Shown here: piece by piece, positions 36,724 to 44,990 of the stretch
Layout of the letters: every line of letters starts with the position of its first letter
Position numbering within the stretch: the first letter of the stretch is position 1
Assembly: GCA_030430495.1 (NCBI GenBank)
Contig: JAUIKM010000002.1
Location: 62,001 to 126,000, forward strand
Reading direction: 5' to 3'
DNA length: 64,000 nt
Source of the DNA: a bacterium
GTDB taxonomy: Bacteria; Bacteroidota; Ignavibacteria; Kapaibacteriales; UBA7675
The notes under the pieces: model-generated
Seen by the model: only the letters and a program-made list of their open reading frames with translations
Database searches by the model: none
What the model was told of the DNA's origin: nothing
Position numbers and translations under genes: made by a program

Positions 36724-36766
36724 GGCGAGATTGAGTTTGCCCGTGTCGCACAAAAAGATTAATATT

Positions 36767-36780
36767 GTTGCCTCGGCAAC
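36767..36780. promoter_or_regulatory. MarR-type palindromic box upstream of marR
   Basis: GTTGCCTCGGCAAC is a perfect 6+6 inverted repeat with a two-base centre, flanked by ATT and TAA, ending 15 bp before the marR start codon. Three near-identical boxes follow after the gene. The position suggests repression of the gene by its own product. Confidence 0.7.
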
Positions 36781-36795
36781 TAACTTGGAGTGACA

Positions 36796-37278
36796 ATGGT
36801 TCAAGCTATGGAAACGCCGGATCCCGGCCGGGCGCCGGGCCCGCTCGACGCGGCGCCGGCATACAGACTCTACCACGTGGCGCGCATGCTGCGCCTGAAT
36901 CTGCTGCAGACCTTTGCGCGCGTCGATCGCGAGATCACGCCGGAGCAGTGGTTTGTGCTCTACAAGCTGTGGGAGCGCGACGGCCGCGCGCAGAGCGAAC
37001 TTTCCGACCGCATTTTTGACGACCGCCCCAACATTACGCGGATTGTCAATGCGCTGCAGCGCGCCGAGCTGGTGCAGCGCCGCGACAACGACGCCGACGG
37101 CCGCCAGAAACTGGTCTATCTGACGGACGAGGGCAAACGCCTGCTGGCCGAGCTGGCACCGCTCATCAAAGAGTCGCGCGGCGATATTTTCAAGGGCCTG
37201 ACGGCGGCCGAACTCGATACGCTGCGCCGCGTCATCGACAAAGTGGAATCAAACCTGAGAGAGCTGCGCGATCGCTGA
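36796..37278 (+). CDS. MarR-family transcription regulator
   Basis: 160 residues. The winged-helix core is clear: ITPEQWFVLYKLWERDGRAQSELSDRIFDDRPNITRIVNALQRAELVQRRDNDADGRQKLVYLTDEGKRLL, with the D-x-D-G-R-Q wing tip, flanked by dimerisation helices. ATG 36796 follows TTGGAG; a GTG two codons earlier is also possible. The palindrome at 36767-36780 lies just upstream. Three further boxes lie between this gene and the next one, so both are likely under its control. The inducer is unknown. Confidence 0.92.
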   Translation: MVQAMETPDPGRAPGPLDAAPAYRLYHVARMLRLNLLQTFARVDREITPEQWFVLYKLWERDGRAQSELSDRIFDDRPNITRIVNALQRAELVQRRDNDADGRQKLVYLTDEGKRLLAELAPLIKESRGDIFKGLTAAELDTLRRVIDKVESNLRELRDR

Positions 37279-37303
37279 GCGCCGCTTTTGTGAATAAAAA
37301 TTG

Positions 37304-37325
37304 AGCGTCCGTTCGGGCGCTTTTT
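37304..37325 (+). terminator. Terminator after marR
   Basis: AGCGTCC at 37304-37310 and GGGCGCT at 37315-37321 form a 7-bp stem with a GTTC loop, followed by five T. It lies 26 bp after the marR stop codon, so the three boxes downstream belong to a separate promoter region. Confidence 0.75.
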
Positions 37326-37337
37326 ACGTGCAAAATA

Positions 37338-37351
37338 GTTGCCTAAGCAAT
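37338..37351. promoter_or_regulatory. MarR-type box 1 of a regular triplet
   Basis: GTTGCCTAAGCAAT, in the wider context AATAGTTGCCTAAGCAAT then AAATTTT. One base departs from the perfect palindrome. It starts exactly 123 bp before box 2. Confidence 0.7.
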
Positions 37352-37460
37352 AAATTTTGCACGACGGGCGCGGCCTGCATTCGCCGACGTTCGCGATGAC
37401 GTCTATTGAGTGCGGCGTCGTAAAAAAGCGGCCTTTTTAAGCTGAAATCGCACATTAATA

Positions 37461-37474
37461 GTTGCCTGGGCAAC
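37461..37474. promoter_or_regulatory. MarR-type box 2 of a regular triplet
   Basis: GTTGCCTGGGCAAC, preceded by AATA and followed by AAATTT as in boxes 1 and 3. Its start is exactly 123 bp from each of the neighbouring boxes, while the sequences between boxes are not alike. Confidence 0.7.
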
Positions 37475-37583
37475 AAATTTGCCGTCTGACCGGCGACGCG
37501 CCGGGGAGCGAATACACATGTGCCGGCGGGCTGAAAGGCAGCGTGTCGGTGATAAAATTTCCGGCCCAAAACGGGCCAAAATA

Positions 37584-37597
37584 GTTGCCTAAGCAAC
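37584..37597. promoter_or_regulatory. MarR-type box 3 of a regular triplet
   Basis: GTTGCCTAAGCAAC, preceded by AATA and followed by AAATTTTT. It ends 63 bp before the start of the NTF2-like gene, which makes it the most probable promoter-proximal operator of that gene. Confidence 0.7.
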
Positions 37598-37660
37598 AAA
37601 TTTTTCAATTTTTGACACGAGCCGAACCGCGGGGCGGTGCGGCGCAACTGGAGAGATAAG

Positions 37661-38077
37661 ATGTTGATTCAAAAGGGTTTACTCTGCATTGCAGTTCTGA
37701 TAACATCCGCTTCCAGCCTGACGGCTTCCGACGAAGAGGCGGTGCAACAGGCGATCACCGACTTCCGGCTGTGCGCCGACCTGCGCGACGTGCAACTGGC
37801 CGAGCGGGTGCTGCACGCCGACTTCCGGAACTTCTACGTGTTCAAGGGCGAGCTCAGCCGCCTGGACAAGGCCGGCTACATCGACATGCTGGAACAAAAA
37901 CTCATCGGCGGCGAGGCGCGCACGCAGAAGATTTCCGGCCTCGAAATCATGGGCGGTCTGGCGGTGGCCGTGGCGCACTTCAGCGGCGGGGATATGAACT
38001 TCGAGCAGCACATCAGCCTCGTCAAATCCGGCGGCGCGTGGCAAATCGTCAACGTCATGCTCAACTTCAAACCATGA
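37661..38077 (+). CDS. Secreted NTF2-like (lumazine-binding/DUF4440-type) protein
   Basis: 138 residues; CTGGAGAGA stands 5-13 bp before ATG 37661. Signal peptide MLIQKGLLCIAVLITSASSLTA, then a single NTF2-like domain: DEEAVQQAITDFRLCADLRDVQLAERVLHADF, KAGYIDMLEQKLIGG, GLAVAVAHFSGGDMNFEQHISLVKSGGAWQIVNVMLNF. Proteins of this fold bind small ligands or act as simple enzymes; the closing W-x-I-V-N-V-x-x-N-F is typical of the lumazine-binding-like group. It is preceded by three MarR-type boxes, so it is likely induced when the regulator meets its ligand. Confidence 0.82.
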   Translation: MLIQKGLLCIAVLITSASSLTASDEEAVQQAITDFRLCADLRDVQLAERVLHADFRNFYVFKGELSRLDKAGYIDMLEQKLIGGEARTQKISGLEIMGGLAVAVAHFSGGDMNFEQHISLVKSGGAWQIVNVMLNFKP

Positions 38078-38227
38078 GCCGCACGCATCTGCTTCGCGCC
38101 GCGGAGCTGCTTTCCACGGCGCGACTTTTCTGCTTCTGACATGATTTTTTTGTTAACCGACGGGAGATCGGCGGCGCGGCGGCGCGTGCGCAGTTGCTGC
38201 GCGCATGACCCGTGCAAAGGCGTCGCG

Positions 38228-38950
38228 TCAACGGCCGAAAACCTTTTTGAGAATTTCGGAGGTGCGCGCCAGCGGGTCGCGGCGGATTTCGGCTTCCTCG
38301 CGTGCGATCATCGTGAACAGCCCGTCCAGTGCTTTTTCGGTCACGTAGGCGGTCAGGTCGGGGTTGACGTCTTCCACCAGCGGGATGCGGTTGTAGCTGT
38401 TGATGGCGGTCTTCCAGTAGCGCGTGGCGTCGACTTTGTCGAGCGAAGTCTGGATAATCGGGCGGAAGCGCGCCGTCAGCGTGTCGCCGGTGCGGCGGCG
38501 CAGGTATTGCGTGGCGGCGGTGGAGTCGCCGCGCACGATGCCGACGGCGTCTTCCACGGTCATGTCTTTGACGGCGGCCACAAAAACGGCGGCGGCTTCC
38601 GATGCGGCGTCCTCGGCGGCGCGGTTCATCGAGAGAATGGCGTCGTCCACCTGACTGCCGAGGCCGATGCGGCGCAGGTTCTGCTCAACCTTGCGGGCGT
38701 TTTCGGGAAAGGGGATTTTCACCAGGTCATTGCCGAAATAGCCATCGGTGACGGAGAGGACGTCGACGCTTTCATTTGTGCCTTTGATGAGCGCTTCCTT
38801 GAGGCCGGCGACGGCGTCTTTTTCACTGAGCACGGCATCGCCGCCGATGGCGTCGCCGAGTTTTTTCTTGAATGTATCGAACAACTGGGCTTGCGCCAGG
38901 GCGACGCCGAACAGCAGGGCGATGAGGACAAACAGGGGAAATTTTCGCAT
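38228..38950 (-). CDS. DUF4197 secreted/periplasmic protein
   Basis: 240 residues from ATG 38950 with signal peptide MRKFPLFVLIALLFGVALAQAQ; the frame upstream (to 39034) is not signal-like. The rest matches the DUF4197 family: LSEKDAVAGLKEALIKGTNESVDVL, ILSMNRAAEDAASEAAAVFVAAVKDMTVEDAVGIVRG, ATQYLRRRTGDTLTARFRPIIQTSL and YVTEKALDGLFTMIAREEAEIRRDP. Function unknown, probably periplasmic. It is convergent with the NTF2-like gene. Confidence 0.88.
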   Translation of the reverse strand: MRKFPLFVLIALLFGVALAQAQLFDTFKKKLGDAIGGDAVLSEKDAVAGLKEALIKGTNESVDVLSVTDGYFGNDLVKIPFPENARKVEQNLRRIGLGSQVDDAILSMNRAAEDAASEAAAVFVAAVKDMTVEDAVGIVRGDSTAATQYLRRRTGDTLTARFRPIIQTSLDKVDATRYWKTAINSYNRIPLVEDVNPDLTAYVTEKALDGLFTMIAREEAEIRRDPLARTSEILKKVFGR

Positions 38951-39489
38951 GGGACAGGTTCCTATCTTGCAGATCGCAGCCGGATTCCAACGCCGGGAAT
39001 GACGATTGAGCCGATCCCGATTGTAGCGGGCCAAGCAAAAAAATCAGTCAAAGAGTAGAGCCGAAACGCGCGCAAAAGACGCCGTTGGTTCCGGAGAACG
39101 CCCCGCATAAAAGCGGGAGGGGGCGGAAGATTAGCGCGCGATGTATAAATTAGGGCACAAAAAAACGAGAGAGCCGGTGCGGACGGCTACTCTCGTTTTG
39201 CGCCTTGCGGCACAGACTAAACCGGGCTTTTACAGTTTGTCTTGCCGAACGCCTGCGGAACGTGCGGCATGAATAATCAAACCTGATTGCGCCGCTTGGT
39301 TGCAGCGGTCTACTGATTATTTACTGAGTGCGGCGGGTCGCGGCGGGAGCGTTGCGGGCGTTCCCTGCGCAAGGCGGCGGGGCCCCGATCGAAATGAGCG
39401 GGGGCGCCGGACCGACCGGTGAATGCATTCTCTCCAAACCACATCGGCGCGACGACAGCGCGGGCGCCGAGGAACACAGGGCATCGTTT
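38951..39489. other. Intergenic region, 539 bp, with an isolated hairpin terminator
   Basis: Between the divergent DUF4197 and FG-GAP genes. A terminator stands at 39158-39199. To its right, 39200-39330 holds no gene on the minus strand, so the terminator would close an untranslated transcript if it is active in that direction. On the plus strand the only upstream source would be read-through. No repeat copy seen. Confidence 0.5.
39158..39199 (-). terminator. Hairpin terminator without an obvious gene
   Basis: AAAACGAGAG at 39162-39171 pairs with CTCTCGTTTT at 39190-39199, with GCCG/CGGC pairing inside. The long A-run at 39158-39165 gives a U-tract on the minus strand; the four T on the right are weaker. 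The expected minus-strand transcript has no coding sequence. Confidence 0.7.
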
Positions 39490-41463
39490 ATGCAAAGATT
39501 TTTACTGGGACTTTCAATAGCGGTATGTGCACTGGCGGCGGCGTACCCGGCTGCGGCGCAGGACGAAAGCTGGATGACGGACGTGACGGAACAGGTGGGC
39601 CTGGCGGACACGCGCGGCTTCCGCATTTTTGTGGCGGACCTGAACGGCGACTTTTATCCGGACCTGATCCTGCACGACGGGCGGATCATGCAGAACAAAC
39701 AGATCAGGGTTTTCATGAACGTGCTCAAACCGGGCGCGTGGACGCATCACGACCGCACGTTTGTCGACTTTACCGAGGAGTCGAACATCAACGTCGGGCG
39801 CGTGGCCGGACTGGACGGTCGCCAGACCGAACTGCTGACTTTTGCCGATCTGGACAACGACGGCGACCTGGACGCGGCTTCGGGCATGTGGTACTGGGAC
39901 TCCAACGACTACGACGACGTGGGGCACCGCCACGAGATCCTGCTGAACGACGGGACGGGTCGTTTTACGCTGGTGGAAGAAAGCGGTCTGCCGAACATCG
40001 GCCTGGTGCCGGCGACGCAGATGGCCTGGCTGGACTTCGACATGGACGGCGTGCTGGACCTGTACGTGGCGACGTTTTCGCCGAACCACGCGCTGGGCAT
40101 TTTCCACCACGACCTGCTGTTGCGCGGCGACGGCACGGGCAAGTTTACGGATATGTCCTTTCCGGCCGGCCTGGGCGACGAAGCGTGGCCGAATTACGGC
40201 GGCAACGTGACGGACTGGAACAACGACGGCTGGCCCGACCTGATTTCCTCGCCTTACTGCCGCAACAGCGGCAACCTGTGGCGCAACAACGGCGACGGCA
40301 CGTTTACGGAGGCGAGCGCGGAGGCGAACTACAGCGCGCAGCACATGCAAGGCGACAACGGCCAGACGATGTGCCAGTGGGAAGCGCTGCCGGCCGATTT
40401 TGACAACGACGGCGACATGGACCTGGCGCAGATTCTGGTGCACGGCGGCCTGGGGAATATTGAAGGCCGCACGACGCTGGCGGTCAACGGCGGCGCGGAG
40501 ATGGGGTATCGCTACGAGTGGGAGCGCGAGCGCCTGCGCCGCAAGATGCCGGCCAGCACACACCTGGGCGATCAGGACGCGGTGTGGTTCGACCTGGAAA
40601 ACGACGGCCTGCTGGATCTGGTGGTCTCGCAGTCGGTCTACATCCAGCAGACGGACCGCATGTACATTTTCAATCAGAACGACGACCACACTTTTGACGA
40701 CATCACGGGCGCGCTGGGGCTGATAACGGAGATCCAGAGCACACACGCGATGGAGCCGATCGACTTTGATCTGGACGGCGACGACGACCTGCTGATAGCC
40801 AAGTGGCGGCGCGGCAGCTGGGAGCCGGAAAACCGCGACCGGGTGGTGATGCTGCGCAACGACGTGGCGCACAAGAACAACTGGATAGCCGTCGGCCTGC
40901 AACCGAAGAACGCGGGCACGAACCGCTCGGCCATCGGCGCGCGCATTGCGGTTCACACGGGCGATCGCACGCAGATACGCGACATCCAGGCGGGGCGCGG
41001 TCACTTCGGCGGACAGCAGCCATTTATCCGCAACTTTGGTCTGGGCGGCGCGGCGAAGGTCGACTCGATTGTTGTGCGCTGGCCGCACGCGGGTTTCCCG
41101 ACGACGACGGTGATCGACCCGCCGATCAACGAAATAGCGATTATCACGGAAGACGGCTACGACAGGACGATTACGAGCGTCGACGGCCAGGAATTCGCGG
41201 AGGACGCCGGCGAGTTAAACATTTTCCCGAATCCGGCGGCGGGCAGTTGTCGCATCAACATTCCGGCTTCGCTGAAAGGCGAGCGCCTGGAGCTGCGCGT
41301 GACGGACATGCTGGGGCGCACGCTGTTGACGCAGCGTCCGGCGCAGGCCGCGCGCGAAATTGTGTTAAACACGGCGCAGTTGCCGGCGGGCATGTACCAC
41401 GTGCAGCTGATCAGCGGCGGCGGCGCTACGGCGGCGGGACGCCTGGTTGTGCGCGGCGAGTAA
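39490..41463 (+). CDS. FG-GAP/VCBS repeat protein with ASPIC/UnbV and T9SS domains
   Basis: 657 residues; ATG 39490 begins signal peptide MQRFLLGLSIAVCALAAAYPAAAQ, although the frame is open further upstream. At least seven calcium-binding FG-GAP/VCBS loops follow (ADLNGDFYPDL, ADLDNDGDLDAA, DFDMDGVLDLYVA, DWNNDGWPDL, DFDNDGDMDLAQ, DLENDGLLDLVV, DFDLDGDDDLLIA), forming an integrin-like propeller. Then comes an ASPIC/UnbV domain (NWIAVGLQPKNAGTNRSAIG, GRGHFGGQQPF, VRWPHAGFPTT), and finally a T9SS domain (NIFPNPAAGSCRINIP ... LPAGMYHVQLISGG). Likely exported and surface-bound, perhaps for polysaccharide or protein binding. Confidence 0.92.
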   Translation: MQRFLLGLSIAVCALAAAYPAAAQDESWMTDVTEQVGLADTRGFRIFVADLNGDFYPDLILHDGRIMQNKQIRVFMNVLKPGAWTHHDRTFVDFTEESNINVGRVAGLDGRQTELLTFADLDNDGDLDAASGMWYWDSNDYDDVGHRHEILLNDGTGRFTLVEESGLPNIGLVPATQMAWLDFDMDGVLDLYVATFSPNHALGIFHHDLLLRGDGTGKFTDMSFPAGLGDEAWPNYGGNVTDWNNDGWPDLISSPYCRNSGNLWRNNGDGTFTEASAEANYSAQHMQGDNGQTMCQWEALPADFDNDGDMDLAQILVHGGLGNIEGRTTLAVNGGAEMGYRYEWERERLRRKMPASTHLGDQDAVWFDLENDGLLDLVVSQSVYIQQTDRMYIFNQNDDHTFDDITGALGLITEIQSTHAMEPIDFDLDGDDDLLIAKWRRGSWEPENRDRVVMLRNDVAHKNNWIAVGLQPKNAGTNRSAIGARIAVHTGDRTQIRDIQAGRGHFGGQQPFIRNFGLGGAAKVDSIVVRWPHAGFPTTTVIDPPINEIAIITEDGYDRTITSVDGQEFAEDAGELNIFPNPAAGSCRINIPASLKGERLELRVTDMLGRTLLTQRPAQAAREIVLNTAQLPAGMYHVQLISGGGATAAGRLVVRGE

Positions 41464-41493
41464 AGGCGCGCGGCAGCAGAGTTAAACAGAAGA

Positions 41494-41529
41494 GACCCGT
41501 CCGGCGTTGAGCGCCGGGCGGGTTTTTTT
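41494..41529 (+). terminator. Terminator of the FG-GAP gene
   Basis: ACCCGTCCGGCG at 41495-41506 pairs with CGCCGGGCGGGT around a short loop, followed by seven T. It lies 31 bp after the stop codon. A run of ten G follows directly at 41533-41542. Confidence 0.88.
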
Positions 41530-41742
41530 GTTGGGGGGGGGGCGTGTCTGAACTCGTAGATCGATGTCATTTGAAGCGATGTTTTGGATAAAGAAACTTT
41601 TATCGGTACGGACACCACCTTGTCTGTATTCACAGCGGATACGCCGGATAAACTGTGATATGGAATCTCGGAGTTAAAATCTGTAGCCTCGGTGTAAACT
41701 CTCAAACATTCGTGGCATACCTGATTTCAGAAAGGTGTGAAA

Positions 41743-42231
41743 ATGTACTGGTCCTCTTGCAGAGGTTGTTTTTTACTCCTGTGTCTTGCCTGTGCCGGTG
41801 ATGGGGTGTTTGCGCGCGACGCAGACAAGCACAATGCAGAAGTTGAGACTGTTCGTGTCTATTCTATGCATTGGGACACTCTGACCAACGATGCATTGAC
41901 GGTCGAGGCGCTTGTTGATGTGAGCCTGAAAATGGGTTTTACGACGATCATCAAAGACTCTCAGTTCTGCCGCTTGCTGCGTGAAATGTTAAGTGTAGAA
42001 CGCGCAAACTACAACAACACTCTGAGTTTTCCGATGGACGAGCGCACAGTTTGTTTTGTCGAGCGCAGGTCCGGCGTGGTGGATACGCTGAGCTTTAACA
42101 ACTTCACGTGCTTCAGGTACAATCAGGATTATCTGGAGCTCGACACGCTGCTGCTGGACCACATTCTTTCCGGCCTGCCGCACGGTCAGGTACTTAACAT
42201 TCAGGAGCTGAAACCGTACTGGACGGATTGA
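41743..42231 (+). CDS. Small secreted protein, unknown; its 3' end is duplicated at 44756
   Basis: 162 residues starting MYWSSCRGCFLLLCLACAGDGVFA, a signal peptide; a GTG two codons earlier is an alternative. GAAAGG precedes the start. No known domain. The last 31 codons (DTLLLDHILSGLPHGQVLNIQELKPYWTD and flanks) occur again at 44756-44851 as a fragment with few amino-acid changes. Base composition is more AT-rich than in the FG-GAP gene next door, which suggests that the gene belongs to the accessory islet that begins here. Confidence 0.6.
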   Translation: MYWSSCRGCFLLLCLACAGDGVFARDADKHNAEVETVRVYSMHWDTLTNDALTVEALVDVSLKMGFTTIIKDSQFCRLLREMLSVERANYNNTLSFPMDERTVCFVERRSGVVDTLSFNNFTCFRYNQDYLELDTLLLDHILSGLPHGQVLNIQELKPYWTD

Positions 42232-42630
42232 ATACTGCGAGCGTTCTGGCAAAAAACATTCTCGCTTTGCGGCTTGTTGTTTCTTGCTCGTTGACGAACA
42301 GGAAGAAAAAAGCAAGCCGGCGAGAGAAACGAGAAGGCGAAGCGGTCAAGGTCTCAGGTTGGCGATGAGTGGGAGGAGTATGCAGATTGGTATAAGGACT
42401 TGGCGAGGAGGAGGGAAGGCCCTTTGAGCAAGCAGAATGGTATCGGAGGCCAATGTTATCTCAGGTTAGTGAAGAGCAGTTCAAACGAGACTACACATCT
42501 CTTGCAGATCTGTGTGGATAATTGACTCAATCCGATTGGCCGAAAGGAGGTGTATGAAAGGGCTATAAACAACTCTTGCCTGCCGTCTCGTGACCACAGA
42601 CAAGAGTTGCAAACAACTGTTAAGCAGTGG
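42232..42630. other. Intergenic region with a long hairpin element and remnant frame
   Basis: 42256-42370 is a copy of the hairpin element also found at 44876-44990. It is joined directly to 42370-42425, which has a second homologous copy at 45304-45358. A frame reading DEWEEYADWYKDLARRREG runs through the latter to about 42520, but it has no start and no known domain and looks like a remnant. Confidence 0.65.
42256..42370. repeat. Long hairpin element, copy 1
   Basis: Starts ACATTCTCGCTTTGCGGCTTG and folds into a long imperfect stem (CGGCTTGTTGTTTCTTGCTCG, TTGA loop, CGAACAGGAAGAAAAAAGC, CAAGCCGG), with a further outer pairing of TCTCGC and GCGAGA-type arms. Its last 72 bp correspond to the unit tandemly repeated in copy 2. 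Confidence 0.82.
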
Positions 42631-43551
42631 TTATTTCACTACTACCATTTTGCGTGTTAAAACACTCTCGTTAATGTACAAGCGCAGAAAATAGACACCA
42701 GCGGCGAGTTCATCCGTACTCACCTGAGTGTTGTATGTTCCGGCAACTTGTTGCCCAAATGTGAGCATTCCAAGTGATTCTCCATTCGAATTAACCAGTT
42801 CCAGTTTAACAGTTGCCGGAGTCGTTACATTGTATGAAACACTTCCGATGTCCTGGATGGGATTTGGCGAATGCGTGAACTGAGTTTTCGCCGCCAACTC
42901 CTCACCGGCACTTGTGATCGACTCTGTTGAGACTTCGTAGTCACTGTGAACATCAACAACATCATAGCCATAGATGTCATCACCATCGTCGCTCAACCAG
43001 GATTCACCACGGTGATCAACGATAACGCCATCATTGTGCCATGTGTACACTATATCAAACACGGCGGAACTTTCGCCAACCATGGAAGCAATGGTCTCAG
43101 TCGAAACGAAGCCATGCCATCCGTAGTTGGGATCGTTACCGTACAGAAGTTCAGCCTCATCAGCGGCAGCTTGATCGGTTTCAAATACAATATCCGTACC
43201 GTTCATGTTGAGCGGGTCGCCGTTTTCATCAAATACTTCGATGGAAGTCGGCGCACCCCATGTGCTGTGACTCAGCACGGCGGCTTTAAGTTTGGTATTC
43301 TGATCCGATTGGCCTTCCGTTGTTTTACATTCGTATGTTGTAACCCAGATAAAATCAGCAGGGTTTCCCCATTTGTCTTTTCCTCCGTTACATTCCTTCG
43401 ACGTCTCCTTATACGTCGTTACTTGCGCTGCCAGAACCGAGTTGACGCTGAAGGTAAAACCAATTGCCAATGCGCAAGCCAGTTGAAGCAAACTCTTGAT
43501 GGAAGTGTTTGCCGCTAATTTTCGAATGGACAAGGGATAATGCACTAACAT
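42631..43551 (-). CDS. Secreted T9SS-sorted protein in the AT-richer islet
   Basis: 306 residues with a membrane/signal segment at about 22-41 (LLQLACALAIGFTFSVNSVLA) and a C-terminal T9SS domain (HSPNPIQDIGSVSYNVTTPATVKLELVNSNG ... LAAGVYFLRLYINESVLTRKMVVV). The central 160 residues, with CNGGKDKWGNPADFIWVTTYECKT near the start, match nothing I know. Codon choice is visibly less GC-rich than in the window's core genes, consistent with acquisition. It lies between the two copies of the duplicated block. Confidence 0.78.
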   Translation of the reverse strand: MLVHYPLSIRKLAANTSIKSLLQLACALAIGFTFSVNSVLAAQVTTYKETSKECNGGKDKWGNPADFIWVTTYECKTTEGQSDQNTKLKAAVLSHSTWGAPTSIEVFDENGDPLNMNGTDIVFETDQAAADEAELLYGNDPNYGWHGFVSTETIASMVGESSAVFDIVYTWHNDGVIVDHRGESWLSDDGDDIYGYDVVDVHSDYEVSTESITSAGEELAAKTQFTHSPNPIQDIGSVSYNVTTPATVKLELVNSNGESLGMLTFGQQVAGTYNTQVSTDELAAGVYFLRLYINESVLTRKMVVVK

Positions 43552-43689
43552 GATGTCTCCTTAAAGTGTTAGGTATTGGATATTCGTGCACTGTCAAGCA
43601 ACAGCACAGTAAATGTTGGTACAATCAAAATTGAATCGGCGACTAGCGGGCTCTTGATTAGTCGGTCTTCTAAAAACGGTAGTTCGACT

Positions 43690-44680
43690 TGAGATATAAG
43701 ATCTATCACCTGTGTACGGTGGAGCTCTTCAACTGTATCAGTCAGGTGTATATCTCTATAACAACTACGGCTGCAACATAAGAATAAATGGACTAAGTGC
43801 CAACATCAAATGATAAAAAGCAATCCATTTATTTGTGGTGCATCAGTAGGCTCGTGATAATCTTGCCACCGGACGGCCTCGAATTGGTTGTCCCATGATA
43901 TGGATCGATCGTTCAAAGTGACAAAAAACCTGTTTGCATAGGGAAGATGCGAGTCCGGAGCGGAAAAGAAGACGAGGCGATCCTGCCTGCGAATCACCCT
44001 GCAATCATTTCTGACGTCCTGTGGGAACGTGCGAACAAGATTCGAACTACTCGCATAAAACCAAAGCCCAGCCTGCCTGTGGACGCGGATACTGAGCCGC
44101 TGAGCGGAATGATTCTTTGTCCTGATGGTACCGCAAAAGTCTTGCATCTCAACCGGATTGTATCGAATACAAAGGCGCAAACTGTCTGTTCGCACCTGCG
44201 TTGTCGGAGTTGTTCATTTCAAACGAACGTGGCTGAAGTGTGGGGCCAGATCGACCGCGTCATTTCTGCATTGCACTTCCGTGAAGATCGCCTTGCTTTG
44301 CTTCAGCAACACGTGCGCGCAGAAGTTGCACGCATGCGTGTGTCAGAAGTTAAACACATTGATTATGCTGAAAATGAGATCGCCGGTCTCAAGAAACGAT
44401 ACGTGGATGTTAAAGAAGAATCTTTGCAGGAAACAATCAGCGTCCGGCAGTACGCGGACCTGAGTCAGAGGTTGAAAGATCGAATCGAAGAGAAATCACA
44501 TGCACTGCAGGATGCCCAGACCAGACTTTAAGAGATTGAACACTCAGACATGAGCATTTTGACTGTGCTGTCAGATTTGCCCGTATACTTCGCCAATGGA
44601 AATTCCGACTGGCGAATCAGGATCGTGCGAGCGTTACTCGGTCGGCAGTTTTCGTCTCGTGAAGTTTCGGTGTCGAATTG
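43690..44680 (+). pseudogene. Decayed large serine recombinase
   Basis: The best-preserved part is 43947-44531 (195 codons): ANHPAIISDVLWERANKIRT is the recombinase-domain end, LSGMILCPDG ... CSHLRCRSC is the zinc beta-ribbon, and a long coiled coil follows (IDYAENEIAGLKKRYVDVKEE). After the TAA at 44529 the same frame stays open and recombinase-like (LTVLSDLPVYFANGNSDWRIRIVRALLG) to about 44661. Upstream, pieces such as IKSNPFICGA (compare NPFYCG in active enzymes) and LYQSGVYISI occur in broken frames. No catalytic serine domain is present. It is therefore a relic of an integrase-like gene, and probably of the element that brought in this islet. Confidence 0.75.
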
Positions 44681-44755
44681 TTAAGTCAACTCCGCATCTG
44701 GTTAAACGGCGAAAATGCTTAACCAAGGCTGATATGCGGGAGCACTACAAATCAG

Positions 44756-44851
44756 GTGGACGACACGCTTCTGCTGGATCACATTCTTTCCGGCCTGCCG
44801 CATGGTCAGGCGCTCGACATTCAGGAGTTGAAACCGTACTGGACGGATTGA
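44756..44851 (+). pseudogene. Duplicated 3' fragment of the gene at 41743
   Basis: In frame it reads VDDTLLLDHILSGLPHGQALDIQELKPYWTD and then stops, against LDTLLLDHILSGLPHGQVLNIQELKPYWTD in the intact gene. The preceding bases are unrelated, so only the tail was copied. It is followed by the same hairpin element as in the intact gene's downstream region. Confidence 0.88.
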
Positions 44852-44875
44852 CGGTTTAAGTGCTTCCGACAATAA

Positions 44876-44990
44876 ACATTCTCGCTTTGCGGCTTGTTGT
44901 TTCTTGCTCGTTGACGAACAGGAAGAAAACAGCAAGCCGGCGAGAGAAGCGAGAAAGCGCCGCGGTCGGGGACTCGGGTTGGCGATGAGT
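44876..44990. repeat. Long hairpin element, copy 2
   Basis: Nearly identical to 42256-42370, including the CGGCTTGTTGTTTCTTGCTCG-TTGA-CGAACAGG stem. Its right-hand 72 bp is the first unit of the tandem array that continues to 45134. Confidence 0.85.

Noticed and set aside
39514-41088. A 524-codon open frame antisense to the FG-GAP gene
   Set aside because: Same reasoning: repeated GACGG-type codons of the sense strand keep the antisense frame open. No signal, motif or ribosome site.
44596-44859. An 87-codon frame between the recombinase relic and the hairpin
   Set aside because: It crosses the duplicated gene tail in the wrong frame, and the recombinase-like reading is in a different frame.
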